From Bolinopsis microptera (lineage: Eukaryota; Ctenophora; Tentaculata; Lobata; Bolinopsidae), in the NCBI RefSeq assembly GCF_026151205.1, contig NC_087073.1, forward strand, positions 20,800,837 to 20,860,836: a stretch of 60,000 nt of DNA, read 5' to 3'. Under the pieces are notes generated by a model, which was not told the origin of the DNA, searched no databases, and saw only the letters and a list, made by a program, of their open reading frames with translations. The position numbers and the translations under genes are program-made. Below, piece after piece: positions 20,449 through 34,100 of the stretch. Every line of letters starts with the position of its first letter. The stretch's first letter is position 1.

Positions 20449-23400
20449 ACACAGTGTGGTGATGGTGGTGGTGGTCCAGGAGACCTGACTGATCAAAATG
20501 AAACTCAATACTGATAATCAACCGGGTCACTGCAGCTGAATATATGGGAGTTATTATATTATATATACGAGAGGGGTTCTCTACAGTCTACAGCTTGTTT
20601 CTGGACCGACAACAATTAACAAATAACAATATATAGCAGTACTAGTTGTAGCTGTAGTACTGGATACAGCAAGCTCAGACAAATACCATCTTATCATCAC
20701 ACTGCTAGATATTCGGGCATCTTTTACTCTGGCACGAAACAGCTCTACGTTAATGTAGCAGGACACTCTGACAATTATCTGAATCAAACAAATTAGCGCC
20801 CCAGATATATTGCAGAGTGCCAATGATGATGGTAGATCTGTGAAACAGATTATCACCATTATTATATAGTAGCCACATCTGCGAATCAAATCATGGAATT
20901 ATCTTCAAGTATTGGCAGTTCTATTATATAATACCCAAGGAACATGGTGTAGTCTGTATAGCAGCTCAGTACAGCAACGTAAACACGACAAAAATAGTGA
21001 AGTGTCGACAAAAGTAAATAAAGGAGCGCTATTATTATAAAGGAGCACTATTATTATAAAGGAGCACTATTATTGTGCTCTCTACCACGCAAACACAAAA
21101 GTTTTGTTGTAGCGTGGTGTTACAATGAAGTAATGGACTAAAACAGGGGACGCTTATAATAATGAAGAAACTTGACGTTACAGAGCGGTGGTTTCTAATG
21201 TAGCGGTTCCGTCATAATTTATGCTAATCTTAAACGGTGCGATTCTATGAAGCAATCCTGTTGATTTCAGTATGGAAATAAATCAAAGTATGATATAGAG
21301 TATACGTATAAACGAAACGATTAAACAAACCACAGTATTCACTACCCCGCTCTTATGCGGCAAAGATATCGTATAAGATATAACTAAATAAAGAGAAAAG
21401 GATAGAGAAAAATTTAGATGGAAAAAGATAGAGGAAAACAAACAGAGCGGAAAAAATAACGTGTCATCTTATAATGGTGAATAATAAATTCCGTGAATAA
21501 CTCAGCTAAGAGAATTCATTTTACTTCGTTGAAGAAGCTGTTTTTGGTGTTCACAGATAGCACTTTGTGGAAGAAAATAACTTCGCAAGCGGGTGTCATC
21601 GAATGATAATCCATCATAAAAACATTAAATCCATCGTGGCCGGCTTTCGCAACAAAGAAAAAGCACTAAATGCGGTCACAGTGAAGGGGTGCAGCCAGCT
21701 AAGATTCACATTGCAAACCTTCCAAACATTCCGCATGTCACAGTCGACGCCTTTAATTCCCGATACGTGACGTGCAAACGGAGAACAATACGCACCTTTC
21801 GGTAGATTTACAATACATCAGGTGACTGCAGTACTTGAGTTTAGCGAATAGAGAAACATGGTGCGGTGCTCTGCCTGGTTTTATATTGGGTAGGTGATGG
21901 TGTGGCTTGTTACGGGGGTCATCAGGCGAAGATGTCGACTATCGAGCTGAATAATAATATTGTGATGAAACATGCTGTGAACGCAATGAAAGGATCTGAT
22001 ACTATTCTAATCCAATCATTCCTATCTACATTCTACAGTCGGCATGATAGAATCAGACAAGAACTATAACGTGGAGCGATTATCTCGTATTTGAATACAC
22101 AAGTTTTACATACTCCGATAGTTGGTCGAATCAGTCACTGTTTAAATTACTGGTGCTGACTAACTCTTGTAAGAGATGGCATGTTAATAAGTTTCAATTA
22201 GATTGAATAACGTTCTCTAAATTTACATAACACAACACTCCTTGGAGCTCAACAAATACAGGGATAGTTATCACCACAAAATTACACTAAGCTTTAAGAA
22301 TTCTAGAAAAACGCATCTCTGCGATTACTCTAAACCAAACACAGCCCAGCTCCTATAGTAACAAGATGAAGTGTGCGCTGTGGCATATGGATTAACATAA
22401 AGCAGCCTAGGCAGGAAAACTCAACTCTGCTTTATAATATGGCCAGCATCTGTCAGCAGGATGTGTGGTGTGACGTCACGAGGACACGTGACTAGGTAAC
22501 AGTCACCTGATCAGCTGGGGTAGGTCGGTTAAAAAACTGTTTTCAGTTTGAGAGAAGGGGAGAAGGAGGGCCGAGTGATGGGGCGTATTTGTGGTGTTAG
22601 CGCAGGAAGCAGGGACCTGGAAAACAGGTAAACTTATGGCTGGAACATGGGCCCTTCAAGACAGAAGCCGGAGTACAGAGCTGATGTTATGAATCTGGAA
22701 TCCAATATTCATTACATGTTTAGTAGCGGGGGGTGTTGAAATGTAATTTGGAAATATGCCAGTTATGGACGATTAATACATTGTTTCGGTGAGGTTGGAC
22801 TTGGTTGTCATTATATATAATTGTGGTGATTGTGGCAGCAGTTTCTGGCCTATAACCGTGTTTACTTAGAATGAAACTTCAGGGTTGGTAAGGTAAGTTT
22901 GTACTAGACGAAAGGTGGAATTTAGATCGAGTTGCTGACAAGGCCGCGACAAACGAGAGTATCTTGACCTTTTTAGCGGTCAGTATATGAGGCAATGTTG
23001 CTCTCTGTAGAGATTTAAGAAAACTGCTGCAAAGCTTCCCACATGTTAAAATAACGATGTGTTTAATGAAGAATTAGAGACCACGATACAATACAAATAC
23101 TGCAGACTATCTGAAATACACTATATAGTATATTATCATGTACTCACGTTATCTTGCAGCGACAAATTTAAAGTTCGATCGAGTGCTACAATGCTACACA
23201 AAAAAGCATAATGTTGTCGGTACAAAAATTAAATAGCAAGAGAAATCTGTGCAGTAGCGAGAGAGCTGCAAGGGTGTGACAGTTGCACAAAATGCGAATT
23301 AAAAGAGCTGGTCACGATACGTAGAACTTTATACACCCATCACCGTGGCTTTCAGTACAACTTTGAAACTTTATCATGCTTATTAAGCTTTATATGAGGT

Positions 23401-24017
23401 GACATCATGTACACGTTTTATTTTCATTGTATCGTGTAATAGGAGATTATAGAAAGATAAAGCACAAAAATGTGTGTGTAGACACAGATGGAAACCTATA
23501 CAATTCAAAGGATCAGTCTAGAACTAATATTGACCTGTACTGATTTTCATGAAATCTAATCACAAAATTTAAAAAATTGTAATAAATGCTTATATATTTA
23601 AAGCTATACATGTATATGGCTTCCTTGAGTTCACGGGCGCAATAAAAGCATGGTCTCATCAAAACGTTATATAAAATTAGTCGGAATATAATGTTAACAC
23701 CATAACCATTTCTCTGAAATCAAAAATTAAGATGCGAATGGGCCATTTTTACCTCATTATGTATTAATTCCAAGAAAATAATTACATTTCTGCGTTTGGT
23801 TAACAAGTGAGACTGTTACAATGACCAATAATACAAAGAGGAGAGTGTTTTCTATCCTATATAATATATATTATATATTAAGTTAAATATGCCCTACAGA
23901 AGTCATATGCCACACACTTTACAAAGCAGGGAAACTTCAAGTAAAGTGGTTTCAATATCTACAAACCGTTGGGTTTCTTGGGTTTCTGGAAAATCTCGTC
24001 ACAGAGCCACCCACAAT

Positions 24018-24219
24018 TACGAATCAAATTATATCATTATGGAAGGATCAATTTTAAAAGAAGGGACTAGAAGGAACTGGCTGAACAAATGTTTTAGCAG
24101 GGCTGGTATACGGTAAAAATGTATCAAATTATATCATTATGGAAGGATCAACTTTAAAAGATGAGACGAGAAGGGACTGGTCTAACAAATATTTTAGCAG
24201 AGCTAAGGACGAAGATTAG
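24018..24219. repeat. Tandem duplication of about 100 bp
   Basis: Two adjacent copies beginning atcaaattatatcattatgg (24022 and 24123) differ at roughly one site in ten. Read on the plus strand both contain similar peptide-like stretches (EGSILKEGTRRNW and EGSTLKDETRRDW). Only the first copy lies within an open frame of 75 codons. No gene is claimed. Confidence 0.75.
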
Positions 24220-26345
24220 GTAAAATCAGGATATATAAACAGAGCAAATCTAATTTCTCATTAGCGGGTACACTAGCCGGTAACAGGCATGTTGAGTAAG
24301 CAGTGTATATAACTGGACTCATGTTTAACATAATTTGAAACTTAATACCTGGTGCGGACGAAGGCAGAGGCTACGTTTTAAACGTCTTTATGCGGTTTTT
24401 ACATATGCGATAAGGCATAAGCTAATCAACGCCTTATATTAAACATGTACACATATTGTATACCAATTTATAAGGGTTCGTCGATATTGGGAAAACATCA
24501 TGAAAACTGGTCTTTGGTTGATGATTGAATGAATTAAAATTCACAGGAATGCGTGGGAGTAATTAAGGTAGGTAAATGAAATGAAGTTCACCAGAGAAGG
24601 AATGTCGAATAACGCCGTCAAGAAAGAGATGCTAGAAAGAGATGCTAGAAAGAGATGGCAACAGTGAGAGTTCTAGCTCAATACAGCGATTAAATGTACT
24701 ACAGTGACAGTAACGGATGGAAAGTTACAATGATTACAGTGCACTATACTATAGCCAGCGGTGTAATTACATATGATTGCAGAAGAAAGTAAGTAGTGCA
24801 CTGTGTACCGATGGAATGCAAGGATTACATGTCATATATGTTGTACTGCAGATAATATCACTGATAATATCACTGATGCAGTCGGGCTGGGTCATCGTGA
24901 GAATTTAGATTTGCAAAAAACAAAACACACACAAAAATCAATCTATCGCACGCAAAACAATTAGTGAATTAGCTAGAAGTGCGGATCTGGTGTCTACTAA
25001 GGCTTGTGTATACAAGTGCACTCGCAGAGGGTGCCGGTTCTTTGTGTAGGGTGTAACAGAACACAGTGTATCATGGGCAACACTGCACACATCAATAATG
25101 TGCAGGTAACACAACAAAACACTTAATTCTTACTCTGAGAGGGGAAGTACTAGCCACTAGGTCGCACAATACAACTCACAACATAAACAAACTGAGCGGA
25201 ACTGAAAGTGTAAGTGAGATCATGTAGTCGGGTGTCTGGGGAGCTGCATAAGCTCCTCCAACTGCCTAGCAACCTGATTAGAGTGTATACAGTAGGATGT
25301 GTATGATTCGATCAGCTTAATAGATTGTAGGGCCCTAGACCCCCTACGGGGTGGTATATACATGTCAAAATACATTAGGGCAAGGTGAATACATTGGTTA
25401 TATATATGGTATAAAGTAGGTAATGGCAGCCACTAAAGAAAAATCAAGATGAAATACTTGTGTAAACTCCCAATTACCTTAAATCAAAGAGGGCCGGGTC
25501 TACGTTGTTGCAAGCGACCAGGCACCGCACCTCAAACAGCAAACCAACAAAGCCAAGTGTGAAGAAGTAGACCCCTAGCAGGAAGTTTGACTACCGCGTG
25601 GTTGTCCGGCGCACATTCTATCCACAGGTAATTAACCAATCCACCGTCTTGAAAGAGGAGCGTGTCTCAACTCCAAACTCTCTGCTGCTGGTGACATATC
25701 ATCACTTAAAGAGAAGTTTCTTTATTGATAACAGCCTGATACTTGTTGGGTAAAGGTAAAGTAATCACATTTGTTGAATACAACGTTGATGTATTTCTTT
25801 GGAAATGGTGAAGCCTCATGACAAATTTGTCACATCTATTTTAGCCCGTCGCGTTGCTTTTATAACTTCATGCATGCGCGGCGCGCCTCTTATGTTATGG
25901 TGAATGCTTGCAATAAAAAAGTTAATGCATATTTAATTACTGCGTGTTACTTACTCAGATGACCATGATTGTCTTTTTTGTGCTATCACGCTTAAATTTA
26001 AAACTTAAGCTCCTAAGAAATTGGGCGAATTGTACATCAGCCGGATATTTTCAGAAATTAAAACTCGCCTGATTAAAAAAAGTGCCGTTATGGACTATGG
26101 TGTGTCAAAATATATCTCAAACAAGTCGTTAAAAGTTAAGATTAAAGTTTAAATTGTTTCTCGTAATTGCTAAGGGCTATGTCATGTGAACGTCAGAATT
26201 GAGACACCAGAGTGACCCTACAGCGAACCAAACAGTAACGCTTTTACCACGTAATAATTACTTAAATACCATTTTTGAACAAAATTTTAACGAAAGAAAT
26301 TATAAACGTTTAATAAGTATGTCCCTTTTCAGACATGTCCTATAT

Positions 26346-28911
26346 TCAAACGGTAACACTGTCGGAATTCTTAGCAAAGAATAAGACAACGCACCCGTCC
26401 ATAGCAGACAAACCATTTTTAATCTCCTGATAAGACGAAGTCATAACAGACATAAGATGAACATTCTCCTGCAGCTGCGATTGCTCATAATTAGTAAAAC
26501 ACCAGTGAACAAAGTCGTAGTGCATGTGTTCTGTGTTGGATTGAGAGAGGGACCTATCAGCAGAGTCGCTCAGCCTCACCACAGGAGTAACACTGCTATC
26601 CTCCAGCTTTATCGTCACCACGCTGAGCGTTCCCACGTACCCGCACATACCGAGCGTACACTTACTCTTTAGGGTCACGTGCTCTCCTAGGAGGAGTAGC
26701 TCCAGGTTATCCTTAGTCAGGACAAATTTCTGGGTCACGTGCTCGTAGGTTGTTGGGCGTGAGTTGAAGCATGAGTTTATGTAAGAGAAGGCTTCTGGAC
26801 CAAGCAGAGCATGGGTCTCTGCAACCACCACTTCCACAAACATTGCACTCAATTTATCCAGCTTTCGTATAGCTTTCAGCACATTAACGCAAAGCACTGC
26901 AGGCAGGTCAAACTTGTTGAACTTTATCCAATCTATTATTATCTCAACAACCACGAAGTCTATCAGATTACCATCGTATTGTACAGGAACAGTTGGTAAA
27001 TGATGTTGAAATGCCAGGAGAAGCTCCCTGCCTGTACATCTCCTCCACCGCCTGTCCTCAAATAGTCCAGATTCTTCTTCGTCCTGATCGTCTTTTTCCA
27101 CAGTGGCTTTGATACTGGCCACAATCGAACCAAAGTTACTTGACATCATAGTAGTCATAATCTTTTGCGTTATCTGCTGCTCCATTCGGAAGAGACTCCT
27201 CATTTGCTCCATTTCTGTCACTGATTCCATCAGATCGTCAAAAATTGCTCTAAAATCCGGCGAGATGAGTTTAACGAAGAGTGGGCTCCTATCCAGTTCT
27301 TGGTGGGTTTTGTTCAGCTCCCTCCCGACAGCTCCACACATTATCCTGGACATACTGTTAGAACCCCCGACTGTCCTTGATGCCCGCAGCAGCTCCACGG
27401 AAATGTAGTTCAGTCCAATTATCTTCACCCAGTCCAGGTTGTGTTTTATCAAATTGGAGATGATACCTGTTACTTCACTCGAAGCAGCTGTTCGAACAAA
27501 TTGCCGGATAATGTGGATAACATCAGAGCAGGAGCCGTAATCTTTTATCTTATCGTACATATTGACTATGTCTAAGAAGTTGGCCGGCTTTATATGATTT
27601 TTTATCCACTGTGTGTTAACTTGAACTAATTCTGGGATATCATAGATCAAGCCGAATATAATTCCCACCTGTAGGGATAAAAGCTTAATGAGAAAACAAT
27701 TAGTGAAAAACCAGAAGCTTACTGACAATTTCAAGGATCTGGTAAACCACGCTCGCGTGCTTGCAATTCAAGTTGTGTTAATCCAAGAAAATGTGGCATT
27801 CAAATAATGGAAATGAGCAGTGAAATTGCGCATTCAGAGATCGAATAGCAACGTCTAAAATAGAGAACTTGCCTCAACAGATCCCAGAGAGGGAGTTAGA
27901 ATTGTGCCCCCTGACAAAAGAACTGTGATAGCTAACATTTCCTGCATTCTTCCACAAAACACTGGATCCAGTTCAATCCTGTTGTAGCGAGAAGAAAATA
28001 GTTAAAATAATTCATTGTTTTAAATCAAGAAAGGCATTGATTGCAGGCTAGGTGTTATAAAGTTGTTAAGACCTAAAAGCCAGATTTAACCTGAATAGTG
28101 AATACCTTTGCTCTGCAGTGTCCGTCAGCTTGTTCAGTTTCTCACTCCACCAGCAAAGAGCCAACGTTTTAACTTCAATCTCCTCCTTTAAATCTTTCTC
28201 AACCCTCTCTTTGGTATAATTGTGCACTGTGATATCTTCATATAAAAGTGAATCTTTGTCCAGCGATGTATTGACATTTATATCTGGCCTTGCACCGTCA
28301 TCCATGTCTTCGTAGACGTCATCATTGTTACCATCTGTACCAAATTTCACTAGCAGGATAGCATCCTGAACAGCGGGACTTGCTCTGAAATTAGAGGTTC
28401 CAGCGTAGTCTTTCTTGTCTTTCTTGTTTGCATGCTTCGACATGTTTCTGTAGAATCCACCTTTCTCTTTTATTTGAGAGCCCTTGGATTGGCTTCTAAT
28501 TGGCGGTCCTAGATTTGCAGTGCTCGACGAAGTACAAGACGAACGTCGTGGGACTGGGGGTGGCGGTTTTGGAATTAAAGGAGGTCCGGATTGTTGATTG
28601 GTACTGGAGGTGGAACTGGTCCTGGTACTACTACTGTCACTTCCTGATCTTAGCACCTGCTGTACTGCACTCTGGATGTCTTGAGGCAAACAGTACAGCG
28701 ACTCATCTGAGTACAGCGAATCATCAGCTGTTTCCTGGTGTCTTGAAGTATCAGCTTCTGGGTTGGGAGCTACATTCGCATTTGGCGGGATGTCAGTTAT
28801 CTTGGAAAATCCTAGAGTTGTGAAGACGTTGAGAGGAGTTTTTCTTTCTAGTAACCTTTTAAAAACCTTGTTTTTGTTGCCATGAAGCTGGTCTGCAGCA
28901 CTTAAAAACAT
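26346..28911 (-). CDS. Unrecognised protein with Pro-rich and Tyr-motif N-terminus, 3 exons
   Basis: Exons 28106-28911, 27873-27978 and 26346-27668 join in phase to 744 residues. I do not recognise the family. Residues about 105-135 form a proline-rich stretch (PPLIPKPPPPVPRR) that looks like an SH3 ligand, and tyrosine motifs that could bind SH2 domains follow (GFYRNM, VYEDMDD, LYEDITV). A helical, Leu-rich region of about 450 residues makes up the rest, with no membrane segment. This suggests a cytoplasmic signalling adaptor, which is inference only. Intron 2 appears to use a GC donor (GAG then GCAAGT) with a normal AG acceptor. The AG of a possible acceptor immediately precedes the first ATG, so either translation starts there after a 5' UTR or trans-splice junction, or more coding exons lie upstream and were not found. 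Confidence 0.75.
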
Positions 28912-31182
28912 CTGGAACCTACTTTAACACTGCAATATGTCTGTATTGCATCAACCGAACAAGGAAACGTTAACAAGAGGTAAAACGATATACCGCAAAC
29001 AAAAAACCATAAAGTTTAAAGTAAAATTTGATGCTGATGCCATCAAATACGAATGCCATCGTATTCTGAGTTTTGACTTTCAGTGAAACTCAAAACACGG
29101 AATATTACGAACCTCAACTTGGCATCATAACAGCATGTAATTTAATAACATATTTCCTAAGACCTGATTATAATTACGTCATCAATCAACTGTAAGGGAG
29201 GTTTCAAATAACAAGAATCAGCTTCAAATGCACCTGTGCTATGTGGAATTTAGCAAACATTAGTAGAAGAAGCGCAGTTCACCTCTTGAAAGTTCTCCAC
29301 ATTGAAAAGATACAATTAGGTATGCTCCAAAACTATCAGGAATCCATAACATGCTTAAGTATTGGGGCATTTTCAAAAACTATGTTAGCGAATCTGTCAC
29401 GGGAAAAATGTCGTCTTCTAGAAGCTCACATTTGGTGGATATACTCAATTTTTTGATCAAACTGTGGGACATCTACAGGTTTGCGATAGTACAACATTTA
29501 CAAAAAGAATAAAATGTCTACTATGCCTATGAGCAGAGATAAATGCATTTAACTCCGGGCTAATAATGGTGGATATACTTTTCAGAAGGGTTGGGTGGAT
29601 ATGTCATTGATTGGCCTGTAAATTTACGATAGATTTAGCTAAATAAATCCACCAGATTTAGCCCAAAATCGAAACAAAAAGTGGCAGAAAGTAAAGGTTA
29701 GGATATTGCACACCATAACCTGCACTGGAGTGACAGATGTTTTTGAAAGTGCCCATTGGTAAACATTTATACAATAAAATATGATACCATGCAGAATGCT
29801 GATCACGGTATCAATATATCCCTTTTTCGGTACTGTGTGCACACAAGTTGAGCACGAATTTAAGCAAAATTAATATAAAAATGTCTGATGAGTGCTCAGT
29901 TATTGAACTTTTAGTGCTCACATTGCCTTCTTTATGCGCTTATCTTGTGCTCATCTTGTGCTCAATTGTTCATTTGCTCACTTTCATTCTGACTGTAGAG
30001 AGATATTACTTCACAGATAACAGCAAAACTTAAGATTTCGAGCAGCCAACGGAATCAACTTAAATGCACATGAATAGATTGCAATATAATGGTGAAATTT
30101 AAGTCATAACAAATTATAAGCAGTTTTGTTTTTTGTGTAATTTAATGTGATATTCCTCAGCTGGACTGTAGTTAGTAAGTAAGTAGTAAGGACTGGAGTG
30201 GAGTAACAATTTCAATACCGGGAAACATCAAAGAGCTAAGTGGTTTTGCAGATTTCCATTCCAAGATCAAGAGTGGGTGCAGTAGTAACACACTGTTGAA
30301 TTAAAATTACAGGGGGTTTTAGAAATTCTTCTGTAGTTTTGTAAGTTTAAACTCGACAAATTAATTTTTAAAGACTTGGTTCGTTAAATTTATAGTTGTA
30401 CCAAATGAAACTAATTGAAACAACCACCCATAAAGGTTCAACTTTGGGCTCGAAATAATTTGCATATTTCAGCTCTTCATAGGGAACCAATTTAAATCAA
30501 TGTGACAGGAACTAGAACAAAGAAAAGATCTCGTAATATTAATGCAGACAGCACTTGGGGTATTTAACGACGTCAAAAGAATTCTGAGAACTAAACTCAT
30601 TTATTGAGATTTGCGTTTGAATTTAGGAAAGCCGCGCCATATTTAGCAAAATCGCGGTCAGATGATGCCATATTCCTAGGTTCAGTAAAACGATCATTAT
30701 TTTCTGATATTAAGCAACTAATTACCAATTTATATGAATACATTAATACTTGAAATTTCATAAAGTAGGGTAAATACGATGATAAAGAAATACCGATTTG
30801 TTACTCATTTTATTAGTTAGCAATCATCAATTAATAAAATATCAATTATATTTAAAACTTAAAGATAGTTTTTAACAAATGGATAAGATCCATTTTACAG
30901 CATATCCCAGCTAATATAGTGTCAACGTTAAGAGGGGCAGCTAAGGGGTCATGAGTTTGAATTGAGAATGTTGAAATTGATTGGTAACCACTTAAAAAAT
31001 ACCAAGATCTACTTTTCACTGATTTAATGTAAAATAGATGTTAAATAAATATCGATCATAACTTCATAGCAGGAGTAAGCCCATAACTTCAAACACCCCC
31101 TGCCTCCTTACTTCAAATCTGACAAATAATATTTCTACAACGTTTATAATGTTAAACAGTCAAAACTTGTATTGCCAACATT
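28912..31182. other. Intergenic, no gene recognised
   Basis: AT-rich spacer between the unknown adaptor gene and the polycystin gene, both on the minus strand, so it holds the upstream region of the former and the 3' UTR of the latter. Short open frames only (for example 29639-29842), none convincing. Confidence 0.5.
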
Positions 31183-34100
31183 TTAACAACCGGTAATTCT
31201 CTCAAGACGAGACTCCACGCAATTAAGCAGATTGTTCAAGTCCCCCAGAGTCCTGGTTTGACGCTTCAGTTTTGATCTCATCCTTTTGATACTTTCGCTT
31301 TGTTCCTGACCAGCTGTTGGAATAGTTGATGGTACGTTTTGAATCTCTACTTCAGAGGCGTGAAGAGAAGCATTGCTACTTCCTCCTTCCGAGGAAATCG
31401 TTTTGTAGTAAGGATTCTTATACTTTCCACTTCCACCAGGCATGTTCCTCTTAACCAAAGTGTAGAGATCATCCAACAAGGGCACTACGAAGAAGACCAT
31501 ATTTTTGATAGTCTTGGTGAGGTAGCCGAATATAGCTAAGTGTTGTGAGGTAGGCGGGTTCATGCGGATATATGTGGTGTTGTAACATACGATCACTGCG
31601 AACATGTTGGCTAGGTAAGTGACGGACAGTAGACCCAGTAACAAACCAAGAAATGGTGTCAGATACGGTCTTAACCTCATCATCGCATCCCAGTTGTACT
31701 CTCCGAGAATGAAAGCAAGTGTCATCCCGAATGAGTTTTGCAAGGAAAACTCGGGCATGCTGGAGCTGTACAAGAAATAAAAGGTTTGAGAGAACACAGC
31801 CAGCAAGATGAAGAACGGGACACTAAAAGAGGACAGTTCCACAAGAGAGTTGTGAATAACAAGAGTCATCAGCTTTATCTTGACGTGAGCAATTGTCAGG
31901 TCAACAATCTTCACAGTAACAAGAAACACCAACGAACCTAAGCAGTAACCAAAGTAGATATCAACTTCAGCAGCACGATGAAAGTCAATATAATAGTACG
32001 GTGTAGCTTGGAACTGCGCAATAGCAGTTTGGATGTATATGTACCTGTAGATGTACATACCGACGCTCATCCACCCAGCAAGGAGTGTAACAGAATCTAA
32101 CAAGCTCCAGAACCCCCTCCAAACGGTGTGACCGTCGCTGTGAGCCTGGTACGTGAGGTAAATGTAGTGGACGGTCAGGATGAGCAGGCTTATCAGGAAC
32201 AGCAGCTCCGTTCGGATTATGGAGAGGGTTATGGGTTTGGAGTACTTCAAAAAGTTTATAGAATGTAATTGGACATCTGATACAGCAGTACCGGTTGGCA
32301 AAAATTCTGTGATAAGCTTGACGGTACACAGAAAACCAGTAGGTGGATTGTACACTGATAATTCCACCAAGACGGCCCTGGTCAGTTCATCAATCCATCC
32401 ATCTTGTTCCAGCATCTTCAGTTGTTTTTTGGCATTGATAGGAGAATTAGCAATGGGAACTTGATACCCTCCAGTAGGGTAAAGACCAGAGTGCCCTTTG
32501 ACAGCCACCCCATCTTTACCATCTTTATACTCCCAGTAAGACTTGTATCTTATGGTAGAGAACCAAGCATTGTCCGCTGCAGGTGTGTGTTCTTTCCAAC
32601 TTGGATCAAAGTTTGTTTTTTCAATCAGTGAGCTGCTGTAGCCTTCGTTACACAGCTCCTTTTTGTTGGTTAAGCAGGTGGTGGGTTTAATTCTTACTTG
32701 CTTCAGACGTGAAATGGAAATAATGAAAGAGCTGCTGTCCCTGAGATAGTTCTCTTTAGGCGGCCGAGTTCGTGTTCCTTCAAAGAAGTCTTCACTAGAA
32801 AGGGTTGAGGAGTAATCGTTTTGTATCCAGCTCCAGAAATTATCATTCGTCTCAATTGCATCAAAGGCAGGTGTAGCAAAAACACTGCGAACAGACTTGT
32901 TTAAGTAGTAGCAGTTAGTTTGACGATCCTGTTTAGACAACACCACGACGATGATAATGAAAGTAATATAGCTGAACAACTTTGTGATGATAGTGTTCAT
33001 CTTACGTCGCTTGCTGACAGTACGATCCCATGTCCTGATTTCAGGATGTTGAGTGAGGTTCCCAGCAGCCTCTCCGTGGTTGAGAAGTGTCTCACAGTGT
33101 GAGTCAGGAGTACTGATTCCGTACCAGAGCCTACGGGAGTATATCAGGGTGATAACTCCGCACACCAGAGGCTGCTCAACAAACAGAAACAGGACCATTA
33201 ACATCAGGTAGTACATGAGACAGGTGTGTATGTGGATTGAGTCGCTAGTGTAGGTGTAAAATAGGTAGAAGCAAGTTGTTGTTATGATGCCAATGTAGGA
33301 AAATATCGCCAGGGATTTTTTCAGAATTTTTGAGTAAAATTTGAAGGTCAAGTTAGGAAGAGCTGCCAACGGTTTCAAGGACACATTGAAATTAAGTGAA
33401 GACATTGTATCACTGCTACCGACTGAACTGGCATCATCCCAGAAGAACCTGAAGTAGTCATCTACCTTGACTTTTCTTTTGGCATCTCCTAATCCTACAC
33501 TTTGATATTCCAATAATGTTTCCTCGTTAGCTTGTTTTAAAGATCCATGGTCGAATATTCCATTTTTCATAACTGAATCCTCTGGTTCAACCTTTGCAGT
33601 CAGTCGAAAATATTCGTCCAGGGAACATTGGGAGGGCTCAGAGTATTGAACTGAATTTTGAAGAGAATTGTACTTTCCATGTTTTTTGCCCCCTTTTTCA
33701 GGTGCAGTTACCCAAAAATATTTGTCTATATCAAAACTGAAAATTGATGAATCGCTCTCATGTCTATTCAACATCTTCTTGACAAGAAAATTATAACGTT
33801 CATTCTTGCATAGAATTTCTTGGCTTTTCTCCAGAATAAAGAAAACTGGGTAAGTTGAGAATAACAAGAGGGTTAGTTTCAAAGAACCGGCCAAGGATAT
33901 GTGATCATCAAGAGAGTCCTCAAAGGTGACCACAACAAGGCAAAGAAGGGTCAGGCACCTCAACACAAACAATGAGGTCAGATAGGTCCTGAGAGGGAAG
34001 ATTCTAGTTCCTTTGAACAGATTTGAGAGTCCAGTGTGATAATTCACCAGACATTCAGTCCAACACGTGGTTAGTCTCTTGACCAAGGACATCTCAGAAG

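Larger units (their letters stand above)
18982..26345. other. Long gene-poor region
   Basis: About 7.4 kb without a supportable gene. It holds a 21-bp triplication near 21020-21075, a GA microsatellite (20400-20442), a 100-bp tandem duplication (24018-24219) and an AT palindrome near 23859-23880. The start of the region, directly before exon 1 of the PPP1R16-like gene, contains a strong 3' splice-acceptor-like sequence (minus strand, CTCTTCTCCTCGCAG, ending 11 nt before the ATG), so a 5' UTR exon or promoter may lie somewhere in it. Confidence 0.5.

Noticed and set aside
20230-20508. Open frames over the GA microsatellite
   Set aside because: They consist of Leu-Ser or Arg-Glu dipeptides made by the repeat.
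24018-24219. PH-domain-like start (EGSILKEGTRRNW)
   Set aside because: Too short, no following beta-strand pattern, and only one of the two tandem copies is open.
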